Source: an uncultured Rikenellaceae bacterium (GTDB lineage Bacteria; Bacteroidota; Bacteroidia; Bacteroidales; Rikenellaceae). Taken from it: a stretch of 42,387 bases of DNA. The position numbers were made by a program, and so were the translations under genes. Shown here in pieces: positions 1 to 7,338 of the stretch. The stretch covers positions 1 through 42,387 of the forward strand of contig CAJURV010000008.1 in the NCBI GenBank assembly GCA_910588925.1. Direction: 5' to 3'. Position 1 is the stretch's first letter; every line of letters starts with the position of its first letter. Under the pieces are notes generated by a model. It saw only the letters and a program-made list of their open reading frames with translations, was not told the DNA's origin and ran no database searches.

Positions 1-61
1 TGGTCCCCTCTCTTTGTTTTTAAACTTAACCGATAAAGTGGAAGTGCGGCCCGAAATTGAT

Positions 62-152
62 TTTGTGTGCCTCCCGGCGGGCCCTTCCGGGGGAGGTACT
101 TTTGTCACTCGACAAAAGTACCCAAAAACGAGGGGGCACAGCCCCTTTTGAG
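62..152. repeat. Left copy of an interspersed inverted repeat with two hairpins
   Basis: Bases 92-152 are, on the opposite strand, nearly the same as 11089-11149 (57 of 61 positions by eye). Weaker similarity continues to about base 66 and, on the other side, to 11178. The unit holds a perfect 12-bp stem, GGTACTTTTGTC (95-106) with GACAAAAGTACC (111-122), around an ACTC loop, and a second hairpin at 131-145. No T-run makes it a clear terminator. It resembles REP/MITE-like dispersed repeats; that the family is multicopy in this genome is my inference. Confidence 0.75.
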
Positions 153-175
153 ATGCTAGATATGTAGTGATGCCG

Positions 176-183
176 CAAATGTA
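176..183 (-). promoter_or_regulatory. Possible leftward -7 box (TACATTTG)
   Basis: CAAATGTA on the plus strand reads TACATTTG on the minus strand, matching the Bacteroidales -7 consensus TAnnTTTG. It sits inside a 7-bp inverted repeat (GCCGCAA 172-178, TTGCGGC 209-215). No matching -33 box and no downstream gene lie within the window, so this is weak. Confidence 0.25.
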
Positions 184-271
184 TAGTTGATGCACTTCTT
201 GTTTTTCTTGCGGCGTCGATAGGGCATAGGCTGTAGAATGATAAGATGTAATGTTCATTGCAATTTGGCGA

Positions 272-279
272 TACATTTG
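272..279 (+). promoter_or_regulatory. Possible -7 box just before the tandem array
   Basis: TACATTTG matches TAnnTTTG and ends nine bases before the first 90-bp repeat, so a start site near 286 would make the array the 5' part of a transcript. The -33 element is not convincing: the nearest TTTG (264-267) is too close. Confidence 0.35.
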
Positions 280-287
280 CAGTGGTA

Positions 288-669
288 TTTTATCAGAGAG
301 AGTTTTGTGTCCTTAGGTCTTTTCTATGATGAAGATGTAGTTGTTCACAACAAGTATGCAACACAGCAGCAGTTGTAGTTTATCAGAAAGGGGACTGTGT
401 ACTTAGTCCTTTCCCATGATGAATATGTAGTTGTTCACAACAAGTTTGCAACACAGCTGCAGTTGTAGTTTATCAGAAAGGGGACTGTGTACTTAGTCCT
501 TTCCCATGATGAATATGTAGTTGTTCACAACAAGTTTACAACACAGCTGTAGTTGTAGTTTATCAAAAAGGGGACTGTGTACTTAGTCCTTTCCCATGAT
601 GAAGATGTAGTGTTGACAACAAGTTTGCAACACAGTTGCAGTTGTAGTTTATCAGAAAGGGGACTGTGT
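288..669. repeat. 90-bp tandem repeat array, about 4.3 copies
   Basis: Units start near 288, 378, 468 and 558, with a partial fifth at 647. The spacing is 90, 90, 90 and 89 bases; the fourth unit lacks one base. Units 2 and 3 are almost identical, while the first is the most divergent. Each unit has two imperfect dyads: one around AGGGGACT...AGTCCTTT and one around TTGTT-CAC-AACAA. No long ORF crosses the array, and the 89-base unit would break a reading frame. The array ends nine bases before the stop codon end of the terminase gene, which is transcribed toward it. It is too regular and gap-free to be CRISPR. Role unknown. Confidence 0.9.
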
Positions 670-678
670 CCCCCCCAC

Positions 679-2649
679 CTAGAAGGAGGCTTCGGTGAGG
701 AGGGTGTCGTGGGGTTGGGTGTTTTCGCGCGGGCGTATCATTGCCGGTAGCGGTGTTGTCTGCGAGGCTTTGAGAGCTATGGCGCGGCTCATGTATATGT
801 CATCGTGCTCACCGTCGACCGCGCCGTAGGAGCCGTCTGTTTTTATCTCGTAGGTGTCGGCTTCGTCAAGTGCGCGGGCGTCGTGTTCTATGTAGCCGTT
901 TTCTCGCAGACGTTTGTTCATCTGGTTGACAAGGTCGCTCTTGGAGGCCGAAGAGGTGAAGAACCCGTATCTTTCGGGGGCTCCTTCGCGTATGCGTTGC
1001 GGGTCGGTGCGGCTGTATAGGTTGGTGTAGTAACCTTTGATCTCGTCGAGTATTGTGAGCGAGTGGTCGCCCTCCGTCCCTTTGTCGTCCAACGAGTTGG
1101 CCTCTACCACCAATAGGGCGTCGCAATAATACTTCGCTATCTGTACCGCTTTCCATACTGCCAGATCTTGATCGAGATGAAACCGGCATGTGGCTATACA
1201 TTCCTCCACTCCGCCTTCGGCGAGCCAGTAACGGTCTATCACCGATATGACCGACCAGTCGGCTCCGGGTGTGCGTCCGCCTATGTCCATGCTGACGATG
1301 TAACGGCGCGACATGGCCGTCGATCTGTCGGGATGGGCCCATATCCATAACGGCCCCTCTGCGGACTGGACGAAACGCAACGAGCCGTCTATAGCCTCTT
1401 TGCCGTGAGGTGCGTCGGCAGACATGTCGCCTTTGGCTATAGGGTCGCGCACGTAACGACGCATGGCGCTTACATATTCGGGATTGTGGGCGCGTCGTCC
1501 CGTAGACTGAAATGCCTCCGTGGGGTCGGACGGAAATTCGCATCCCATGCGCCAGTCGTCGTATGCGTCGGTGTGACGTTTGCGCCGGTACCAGTTGATG
1601 GCCTCCAGGGTGGCTCCTAATTCGAATACGTGTCGTTCATGCGATGTGAGGCTTCCGGCCATAGCCCGCCTCTCTTCGTCGTTTTTGAACGGCAATCTGT
1701 ATAGCTCTATCTCGAACCACGGCACGAATACCGGTTTGTATCCGCTCTCTCCGCCGACGGCTTTGCACCATTGTCGATGGAAATAGTTGCCTATGCCTTT
1801 GGCCGTAGACTCCATCACTATCACGGAGTATGGTTCGAGCGGTACTGTGCCTGCTATGGACTGTACAACATCCTCTGGACGTTTACCGTCGGTCTGACGC
1901 CATAGCCCCACCTCCGAGAGATGCGCCATCATGACGTCGGCAGAGCGTATGGCGTCGGGTTTCTGCATAGACCCCAAGTATATGATGCAGTCGCGTTCGG
2001 CTATGCGTTTGTTTTTTGACGAACCCTCGAAGCCGGTGAAGGTCACTGTGGATACCTCTCGGGGATGGTTGGCGGCAAGACGGCTGTACATGGCCTTTAT
2101 GTTGCGCGACTGGTCTTCCAGATCGGCCACTATGGCCGAGTGCCATCTACGGCGATGAAATAGCTGTATCCATGCCATGAATATCTGCACCAAAGTGGAG
2201 CCTCCCCATTGACGCGCCTTGAGCAATATTATTCTTACCGGCCTGTCGGCGAAAAGGTCGTCGATCATAGCCTCGAACAGCTTCAGTTGCGGACGGCGTA
2301 ACACGAACGGTACCATACGCTTTGTGAGCTTGTCTTGCACCTTTACGCACGTGGCGCACCAGTATTCGAAATCGTATGCCATTCTTAGCAACGTCACGGC
2401 CGCCATGGCCTCTTTGTAGGTTATGCCGGCAGACAGGGCGTACGAAGCTATGGAGCCGGCCGCTTCCATAGCTTTTATCAGCGGCAGGGAGAACATCTTT
2501 TCCGGTAACATGGCGTAATGTACGTCGTCGGCCTGCAACCGTCTGCGCGGCAGAGGCGATCCCTTGCCGGATAGCGGGTCGTAAGGGGCCGCCAGCATCT
2601 TCATACGCTTACGGTCTGTCTTCAATATATCGTCTGCGGTGCGTATCAT
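679..2649 (-). CDS. Phage terminase large subunit (packaging ATPase-nuclease)
   Basis: This 656-residue protein would be the motor that pumps and cuts DNA during phage packaging. The ATPase has a Walker A-type ARQWGGST (145-152), a Walker B-type MAHLSEVGLW with Glu246, and a coupling motif ESTAKG (280-285). FPSDPTEAF (372-380) leads into an RNase H-fold nuclease with the expected acidic residues: Asp455 in VSMDIGG, Glu517 in VVEANS, and Asp616/617 in GEHDDIYMSRA. The start at 2649 is chosen because its ATG overlaps the TGA of the upstream gene (ATGA); the frame stays open further upstream but is not needed. The key residues are intact, so the gene does not look decayed. It is last in a leftward unit with a portal gene; no capsid gene follows. 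Confidence 0.9.
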   Translation of the reverse strand: MIRTADDILKTDRKRMKMLAAPYDPLSGKGSPLPRRRLQADDVHYAMLPEKMFSLPLIKAMEAAGSIASYALSAGITYKEAMAAVTLLRMAYDFEYWCATCVKVQDKLTKRMVPFVLRRPQLKLFEAMIDDLFADRPVRIILLKARQWGGSTLVQIFMAWIQLFHRRRWHSAIVADLEDQSRNIKAMYSRLAANHPREVSTVTFTGFEGSSKNKRIAERDCIIYLGSMQKPDAIRSADVMMAHLSEVGLWRQTDGKRPEDVVQSIAGTVPLEPYSVIVMESTAKGIGNYFHRQWCKAVGGESGYKPVFVPWFEIELYRLPFKNDEERRAMAGSLTSHERHVFELGATLEAINWYRRKRHTDAYDDWRMGCEFPSDPTEAFQSTGRRAHNPEYVSAMRRYVRDPIAKGDMSADAPHGKEAIDGSLRFVQSAEGPLWIWAHPDRSTAMSRRYIVSMDIGGRTPGADWSVISVIDRYWLAEGGVEECIATCRFHLDQDLAVWKAVQIAKYYCDALLVVEANSLDDKGTEGDHSLTILDEIKGYYTNLYSRTDPQRIREGAPERYGFFTSSASKSDLVNQMNKRLRENGYIEHDARALDEADTYEIKTDGSYGAVDGEHDDIYMSRAIALKASQTTPLPAMIRPRENTQPHDTLLTEASF

Positions 2650-3008
2650 AACAGGTCGAGTTTCTTGTGCGCTATGTAGACCATTGCTTCGTCTACGGCC
2701 TTGTCGAGCAGCTCCCTGTTGGCCGATACCATAGATATGATTGATACTACATAGTTGTACGACAGGTTGTTGCGAGACGATATTATCTTGTAGTAGAATT
2801 TGCGTGTTATGTGGTCCGCCACTTCCGGATAACGCGAACGGATCTCCTCGTTGAGTTGAGTGTAATCGTTGTATAGTTTGGCGTATTTGAGTATCGTTTC
2901 GGCACGGCAATCGAACATGGTGCCTCGCAGTTGTTCCGATGGAAACGAATAGTGGATGGCGCTGAAGGTGTTGCGTCTCCTCTTGTAGAACGGTTTTCGC
3001 GTTTTCAT
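2646..3008 (-). CDS. Small helical protein before terminase (possible small terminase subunit)
   Basis: The 120-residue product has a basic N-terminus (MKTRKPFYKRRR) and then appears mostly helical, with no signal peptide or recognised domain. Its TGA overlaps the terminase ATG by the ATGA arrangement, implying translational coupling. A small gene just before the large terminase gene is often the small, DNA-recognising subunit, so that is the best positional guess. I do not recognise a helix-turn-helix. A later start at the internal methionine of MFDCRAE (residue 31) is possible, because the first 30 residues are compositionally different. Confidence 0.6.
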   Translation of the reverse strand: MKTRKPFYKRRRNTFSAIHYSFPSEQLRGTMFDCRAETILKYAKLYNDYTQLNEEIRSRYPEVADHITRKFYYKIISSRNNLSYNYVVSIISMVSANRELLDKAVDEAMVYIAHKKLDLL

Positions 3009-3154
3009 GACATTACTTATAGGTTATCGGCCTGTCGCCTTAATTAATGAGGGGCTGTTCCGAAAATACGGTTCTGAATCTCGACAGGCTTTGAAATAGT
3101 GTTAATATGAAATGATACGAAAATGTCCGGGCCGGAACCCGGAGCGTAGAGGTA

Positions 3155-5020
3155 TTAGGCTTCCTGGTGGTTCTCGTCGTTTTGTCTGATGCGTGCCAAC
3201 AGACGTTGTGCGAACGGGAGCGAACAACTCTCCAGATATTGTTCGAATGTGATGTGTCCTCCGTCGAGCATGCGCATCAGTATGTCGTCGAATATCTGAC
3301 GGTAAACAGGCGTATTGGTGGAGTTCGCCAGCACTAGGTTGAAATCGAGCATGCGTGAGGCGAGTGCCGGGTCGTATATGGACGCTTGTCCCGATTGTTC
3401 GCCTGATGTTATCAGGTATCGAGGCTCGCGGTAGTATTGCACTATCACACGAAGCAGCTTCTCGTCACGGCGACGGAAGAGGTCGGACAGGGTCTCGAAC
3501 AGGGTGGTTAGGTTGAGTTGCGAGTTGCCGGCCTGTTGCATGTAGAGGCTCGATGGGGTGCCAGCGGCGGCTGTGCGCCCCTGTATGGCTCCCGATATGC
3601 CCGACACTTGCTCTATGAGTTGCATCTGTGTGGATAGCATCTCCCACGCCCCTATGGCGGTGCTGTTTTTGTGCACCTGATACGGCACCTCTTTATTGGC
3701 ATTAGGGCGGTAGACTATTACTCCGTTGGCCTTGACGTATTCGGCGGCGAAGTCGGCTACGGAGTATCCGTCGGGTATGGCCGTCTCGGGCACCATGAGC
3801 ACCCCTTTGGCGCTACTGCCTATTATGAAGTCGAGCATCACTATCAGGCGGTTTATGTAGCGTTGCATGTCTATTATGTCGGAGACCATGCCTCTGAATC
3901 GGCCGTCGGTCATGGGCATTGTGGCTATCACGTAGGGGTGCTCTCCGTGAGCGTAAGGGGTGACGCGTTCGGCTACGAGATGGCCGTCGGGTGTTACGAA
4001 CGATACTATCCACTTGTGTTCGTAGCGTTTGTGACATGCCACTAACGGCACTTTTTCGGGGTCTATGCCCGCCTCGGCGGCTATCTTGCGTCGATGTTCG
4101 TTCTCTGCATCTGCCTCGTGTGATAGCGATCGGCCCGTCTCCTCGCTTCCGTCGGCATAGTCGTGCAGGTAGTCGGTCCATCCTCCCTCGCGGTGCCATA
4201 TCTCGAACAGACGGCATTTGCCTGTGTCGGACGGGCAGAAAAACGAGGTCATCTCCTCATGGGTGGCGGCGGTGTCGAGCGGAGCCGTGGTGCCGGCAGA
4301 GTAATACGAACGTATTCTATCCTCCTCCTCGGGGGTGTCGGCGAACGAGGCTACGAGCTGATCCGGAGTGTAGTCGTGTATCTGGCCTATGAAGCGTATC
4401 TCGTCCAAGCGCGGGTCTTCTATGTCGGTGTTGAAAAACAGCCTTTCGGGGTTTACGCTCTCCACTCTGCCGTCCGATATTCCGCGATTGTCGGAATAAC
4501 TGTAGCGTATCTTCAGACAAGCCATTCCCGATAGCAACATCTCGTCGACCATCGCCATATTGAGTGTGTCTATGCGGTTGGCGCGGTGGCACGACTGTAA
4601 CGCTCCCGTGAGCATTTCGCCGAGCGCGTTACCCTCGCCGGTGCGGGCGACAACCACAGGCTGATGACGCTCCGACAGCATTTGGCCGCCGATGTTGCGG
4701 ACGTATTGTTGTATGAAGTTGTGTTTTAGCGGTATCTTGCCTCCGCGAGATATTATGCGCTCCTCCTTGACGAACGATCCCGGTTTTTCAGGGTCTTCCA
4801 CATAGTCGCTCCATTGGTCGCCGCTACGGTAACGTATGTTACGGTCGCGTTCCGAACGCATGTTGTCGAGTGCCAGCCAGTATTTCAACGCCTCCTCGAG
4901 CAACGCCTCCGGGTCGCTCGATCTTTCCGGCGAGGATGTGTCGCATACGGCTTTGGGACAGCTCTCGGCGCTTACGGGAGCCGAGGCCGCTAATCTGTCT
5001 ATATCTATACCTCTTATCAT
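3155..5020 (-). CDS. Phage portal protein (P22/crAss-like type)
   Basis: This 621-residue protein would form the dodecameric ring through which DNA enters and leaves the capsid. Portal-like features include an early YRSGDQW segment, NPERLFFNTDIEDP followed by RFIGQIHDYTPDQL in the middle (the clip/wing region of P22-like portals), and GTPSSLY near the tunnel-helix region, followed by a long helical stretch. The frame is open to 5113, but MIRGIDID at 5020 is preferred because the extra 31 residues are basic and unlike a portal N-terminus, and the ATG overlaps the stop of a short upstream frame (TAATG). A 6-bp GC-rich hairpin lies just past the stop (3126-3143). The frame is intact. Confidence 0.85.
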   Translation of the reverse strand: MIRGIDIDRLAASAPVSAESCPKAVCDTSSPERSSDPEALLEEALKYWLALDNMRSERDRNIRYRSGDQWSDYVEDPEKPGSFVKEERIISRGGKIPLKHNFIQQYVRNIGGQMLSERHQPVVVARTGEGNALGEMLTGALQSCHRANRIDTLNMAMVDEMLLSGMACLKIRYSYSDNRGISDGRVESVNPERLFFNTDIEDPRLDEIRFIGQIHDYTPDQLVASFADTPEEEDRIRSYYSAGTTAPLDTAATHEEMTSFFCPSDTGKCRLFEIWHREGGWTDYLHDYADGSEETGRSLSHEADAENEHRRKIAAEAGIDPEKVPLVACHKRYEHKWIVSFVTPDGHLVAERVTPYAHGEHPYVIATMPMTDGRFRGMVSDIIDMQRYINRLIVMLDFIIGSSAKGVLMVPETAIPDGYSVADFAAEYVKANGVIVYRPNANKEVPYQVHKNSTAIGAWEMLSTQMQLIEQVSGISGAIQGRTAAAGTPSSLYMQQAGNSQLNLTTLFETLSDLFRRRDEKLLRVIVQYYREPRYLITSGEQSGQASIYDPALASRMLDFNLVLANSTNTPVYRQIFDDILMRMLDGGHITFEQYLESCSLPFAQRLLARIRQNDENHQEA

Positions 5021-5052
5021 TAATCTTGTCGTTTTTGTTCGTTTAGGTTCAT
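5020..5052 (-). other. Possible 10-codon leader ORF coupled to the portal gene
   Basis: An ATG at 5052 opens the frame MNLNEQKRQD and stops at a TAA whose last base is the first base of the portal ATG (TAATG). This could couple portal translation to a short leader. It may be chance: there is no conservation evidence and no clear ribosome-binding site. Confidence 0.25.
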
Positions 5053-5235
5053 GTCTCCGGAACCGTTGTGATTTGAGGGAGAATATTATTTTGATGCGTA
5101 TTCTCCCTGGCATTCCCTGTTATCCGGAGCGTAGCTCTATGAAGACGTTTTGCCCCGGCGATCGTTGGCTGAGGCTTGTATGAAATGTTGGGTATGATTC
5201 GGTCTTTTATCGCCTCAGCAGTTAAAGTGATCGAC

Positions 5236-6072
5236 TTATCGAAGTCGTTCTATCTTCTGCTTCTCTTTGTAGGCTTTGCCTATGGCTACGAAGAGTGCCT
5301 CTTTGCGTTCGTCGTTGTTTTTAGCCGAACGGTACTTGTCGAGCATGCCCATCTCGTCGGCCAGTTCGTATAATTGTGTCATCTGGTCGCGATAGATGGC
5401 TACACGTTTGTTGTCGCCGTCGAGTATGTATGTCACCGGTTTTTCGCTTTGCGTCTTGCGGGTTGCGCTTCCCGACGATGCCTTACGTTCCGTTGCCTTT
5501 TGCGTGGCTTCGATACGCTCGCGAGCTATCTTCTCGGATGTTGCGGCACGTTCTCTCTGCAGGGCGGCCGCATCGCGGGAGCGTTTGTCGTCGCGGTTTA
5601 TACGATAGAGGTGATTGAGATATTTCTCTGTGGCTCTTTCGGTCTGTTTGTCGCGTCTTATCGCCTCTGCGAGATTGGTTTTACGGTAAGCGTCGAATTC
5701 TTCGTGCATCTTTTCGTCCATATCTGCGATGCGTGCCCTGGCCAGCCGTGCCGATACCTTGTCGGGTAGTGGCGGGGTGCCTCCCCATGCGGCGGCTATT
5801 CCTCCGCCTATCACTGAGGCGAGTTCTCCCAAGGCGTTCATGGTGGCCGCCTGTGCCGTACGGTCGCGACGACGTGAGTATCGTGATGTGTCGGGTTCGG
5901 TTATGTCGTACGATCTCTCTACTATGTCGAGTAACGGATTGCTCCTCGAAGCTCTGTCGATCTTGTCTTTATACTCCTGTAACGCGTCGCGGTACATCTT
6001 GTCGGAATTGGCCGCGGCGGCCTCGCTTTGAGCGAGGTATTCGGAGGTATCTCTTTTCTCTTTTTTTGCCAT
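5236..6072 (-). CDS. Charged coiled-coil protein in phage cassette, likely virion/ejection-type
   Basis: The 278-residue product starts MAKKEKRDTSEYLAQ and is rich in Lys, Arg, Glu and Ala, with long predicted helices. A short Gly/Ala-rich segment, LGELASVIGGGIAAAWGG (about residues 80-97), could insert in or cross a membrane. The second half is strongly charged coiled coil. Proteins of this type, lying between portal and tail genes, are often internal virion or DNA-ejection proteins in podovirus-like phages; that role is inferred from layout and composition only. It is not a capsid protein by length or composition. It is separated by 121 bases from the portal start region and 86 from the gene upstream. 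Confidence 0.65.
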   Translation of the reverse strand: MAKKEKRDTSEYLAQSEAAAANSDKMYRDALQEYKDKIDRASRSNPLLDIVERSYDITEPDTSRYSRRRDRTAQAATMNALGELASVIGGGIAAAWGGTPPLPDKVSARLARARIADMDEKMHEEFDAYRKTNLAEAIRRDKQTERATEKYLNHLYRINRDDKRSRDAAALQRERAATSEKIARERIEATQKATERKASSGSATRKTQSEKPVTYILDGDNKRVAIYRDQMTQLYELADEMGMLDKYRSAKNNDERKEALFVAIGKAYKEKQKIERLR

Positions 6073-6158
6073 TGCTTGTGATTCGGAAAAATGATTTAAG
6101 AAGTTGGAAACTATTCGGTTTTGCCCGATGCACTATTAGGTCGTTACGTGTCGGTGCG

Positions 6159-6683
6159 TCATATTCTGTTTTTTCTTCTGGGTAGTTTTAATGCGTTCTC
6201 ACCCCATAGGTCTGTGAGGGTCTGCCCTACGGTTTGCGTGGCGGCAGCTATATAGTCGCCGGGCGACGATGCGTAGTTTCCGCGTCGTGACGCTATATTC
6301 TGCGACATCTCCACGTAACGGTCTCTGTCGCGCTCTTTGCGTGCTTCGTCGGCCACTGCCAGTCGCGATACCGTGTCGGCGTAGTTTTCGTTGAGAGCCG
6401 CCGCCGTGGCTACTCTCGATTCGGCCGTGGCTCCGTTACGGATGAGGTTGTTGCCGACCTGTTCCGAGGTGCGTTTGTTTTGCCGGTGGAGCATGGAGAG
6501 GGTCGCTTTGGCATTCTCGCTGTCCATGTAATTACTGTTCTGGCTTTGTTGGTACCACCTGTCGAGCATGTTTTGTTCGTTGTCTAACGACCGTTGCCTT
6601 TTCTTTTCGCGGCCACGCGTTACGAGTCCGCCTACCAGCGATCCGAGTGCCTGTACTCCGGTTCCGATAGCTAATCCTAACAT
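6159..6683 (-). CDS. Gly-rich hydrophobic N-terminus plus coiled coil; pilot/ejection-like protein
   Basis: The 174-residue product opens with a glycine-rich hydrophobic stretch, MLGLAIGTGVQALGSLVGG, and continues as charged helix rich in Gln and Asn (for example MLDRWYQQSQNSNYMDSENA). This layout, one short membrane-active helix followed by a long coiled coil, is known from DNA pilot and ejection proteins of several phage groups. I cannot assign a family by similarity. It is the first gene of the leftward unit, facing the rightward unit across a 370-base gap. Confidence 0.65.
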   Translation of the reverse strand: MLGLAIGTGVQALGSLVGGLVTRGREKKRQRSLDNEQNMLDRWYQQSQNSNYMDSENAKATLSMLHRQNKRTSEQVGNNLIRNGATAESRVATAAALNENYADTVSRLAVADEARKERDRDRYVEMSQNIASRRGNYASSPGDYIAAATQTVGQTLTDLWGENALKLPRRKNRI

Positions 6684-7053
6684 ATTCGTAAGTTTTTAAG
6701 TGTTTTTAATGAGGCCTTATGCCGGTACGCATTCCCGCTTGTCCAATGTAGGTCATGGAGAATAGTTTCGATATCGGGCCCTGTTTTTCGATTGTCGGTC
6801 TGCGACGGATTTCCCGCAGGTAGACGATGGAAGCCGGCCCGTCGTCTGGGTTCGGGAGTATGTCGCTTTCCCACTGTAAAGTTATGGATAAAGAGTCGTA
6901 ATGTTAAAACAATTTTTGTACTGATTGTTACAATTTATGTTAGCGGTTTGTAAAAAGATACCTACGTAAATAGGTGAGTATATATACATTTGCGACGTTT
7001 TAGACGTTTTTGACAGTCCGGATACAATAAAATTTACGGATAAGAAAAAACGT
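6684..7053. other. Divergent control region between the two halves of the phage cassette
   Basis: This 370-base gap separates genes read leftward and rightward, so it should hold both promoters. A TACATTTG box (6985-6992) would start the rightward unit 50-80 bases before its first gene; no TTTG lies at the right distance upstream. I found no consensus box for the leftward unit. A 65-codon frame at 6677-6874 on the minus strand is not convincing. Confidence 0.5.
6985..6992 (+). promoter_or_regulatory. -7 box for the rightward phage genes
   Basis: TACATTTG fits TAnnTTTG, with an expected transcription start near 6999 and the first ATG at 7054 or 7075. The -33 element is not recognisable at 19-21 bases. 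Confidence 0.4.
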
Positions 7054-7338
7054 ATGACGAAACGATGGAAAATAATGAGAAATAAAAAGAATTTTATCGC
7101 CTCCGTAGAGGTTGTCAGAGACGCTTTGGCCGACACCATGGTGCGGCTGGCTAGTACGGAGCCGATGGATGTCAAGGCATTAAAGGATATGGCTGTTGTA
7201 CTTAAAGAGGTCGACAAGGTGGTCCGCGACAACGATGACGGGAGCGAGACTCCGGAGAACGGCCTCGATTTTTTGGAGCGCATCGGTCGTGAAGGTCTTA
7301 TATCAAACAGTGATAACGATGAAAAGAAGAAAGATTAG
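7054..7338 (+). CDS. Small acidic helical protein in phage cassette
   Basis: The product is 94 residues from the first ATG, or 87 if translation starts at MRNKKNF (7075). It has a basic start, a helical middle (LADTMVRLAS, DVKALKDMAVVLKEVDKVV) and an acidic, disordered tail ending DNDEKKKD. The middle resembles the helical oligomerisation segments of some small terminase subunits, which makes it an alternative small-terminase candidate to the 2646-3008 gene. I do not recognise a family. It overlaps the next start by 20 bases (7319-7338), so the two genes are probably translated together. Confidence 0.6.
   Translation: MTKRWKIMRNKKNFIASVEVVRDALADTMVRLASTEPMDVKALKDMAVVLKEVDKVVRDNDDGSETPENGLDFLERIGREGLISNSDNDEKKKD

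Noticed and set aside
288..669. CRISPR array
   Set aside because: The 90-bp units are contiguous with no spacers, and no cas genes are present.
6677..6874. 65-codon minus-strand frame upstream of the 174-residue gene
   Set aside because: Pro/Arg-rich shadow-like composition, no domain, and it fills the divergent control region.
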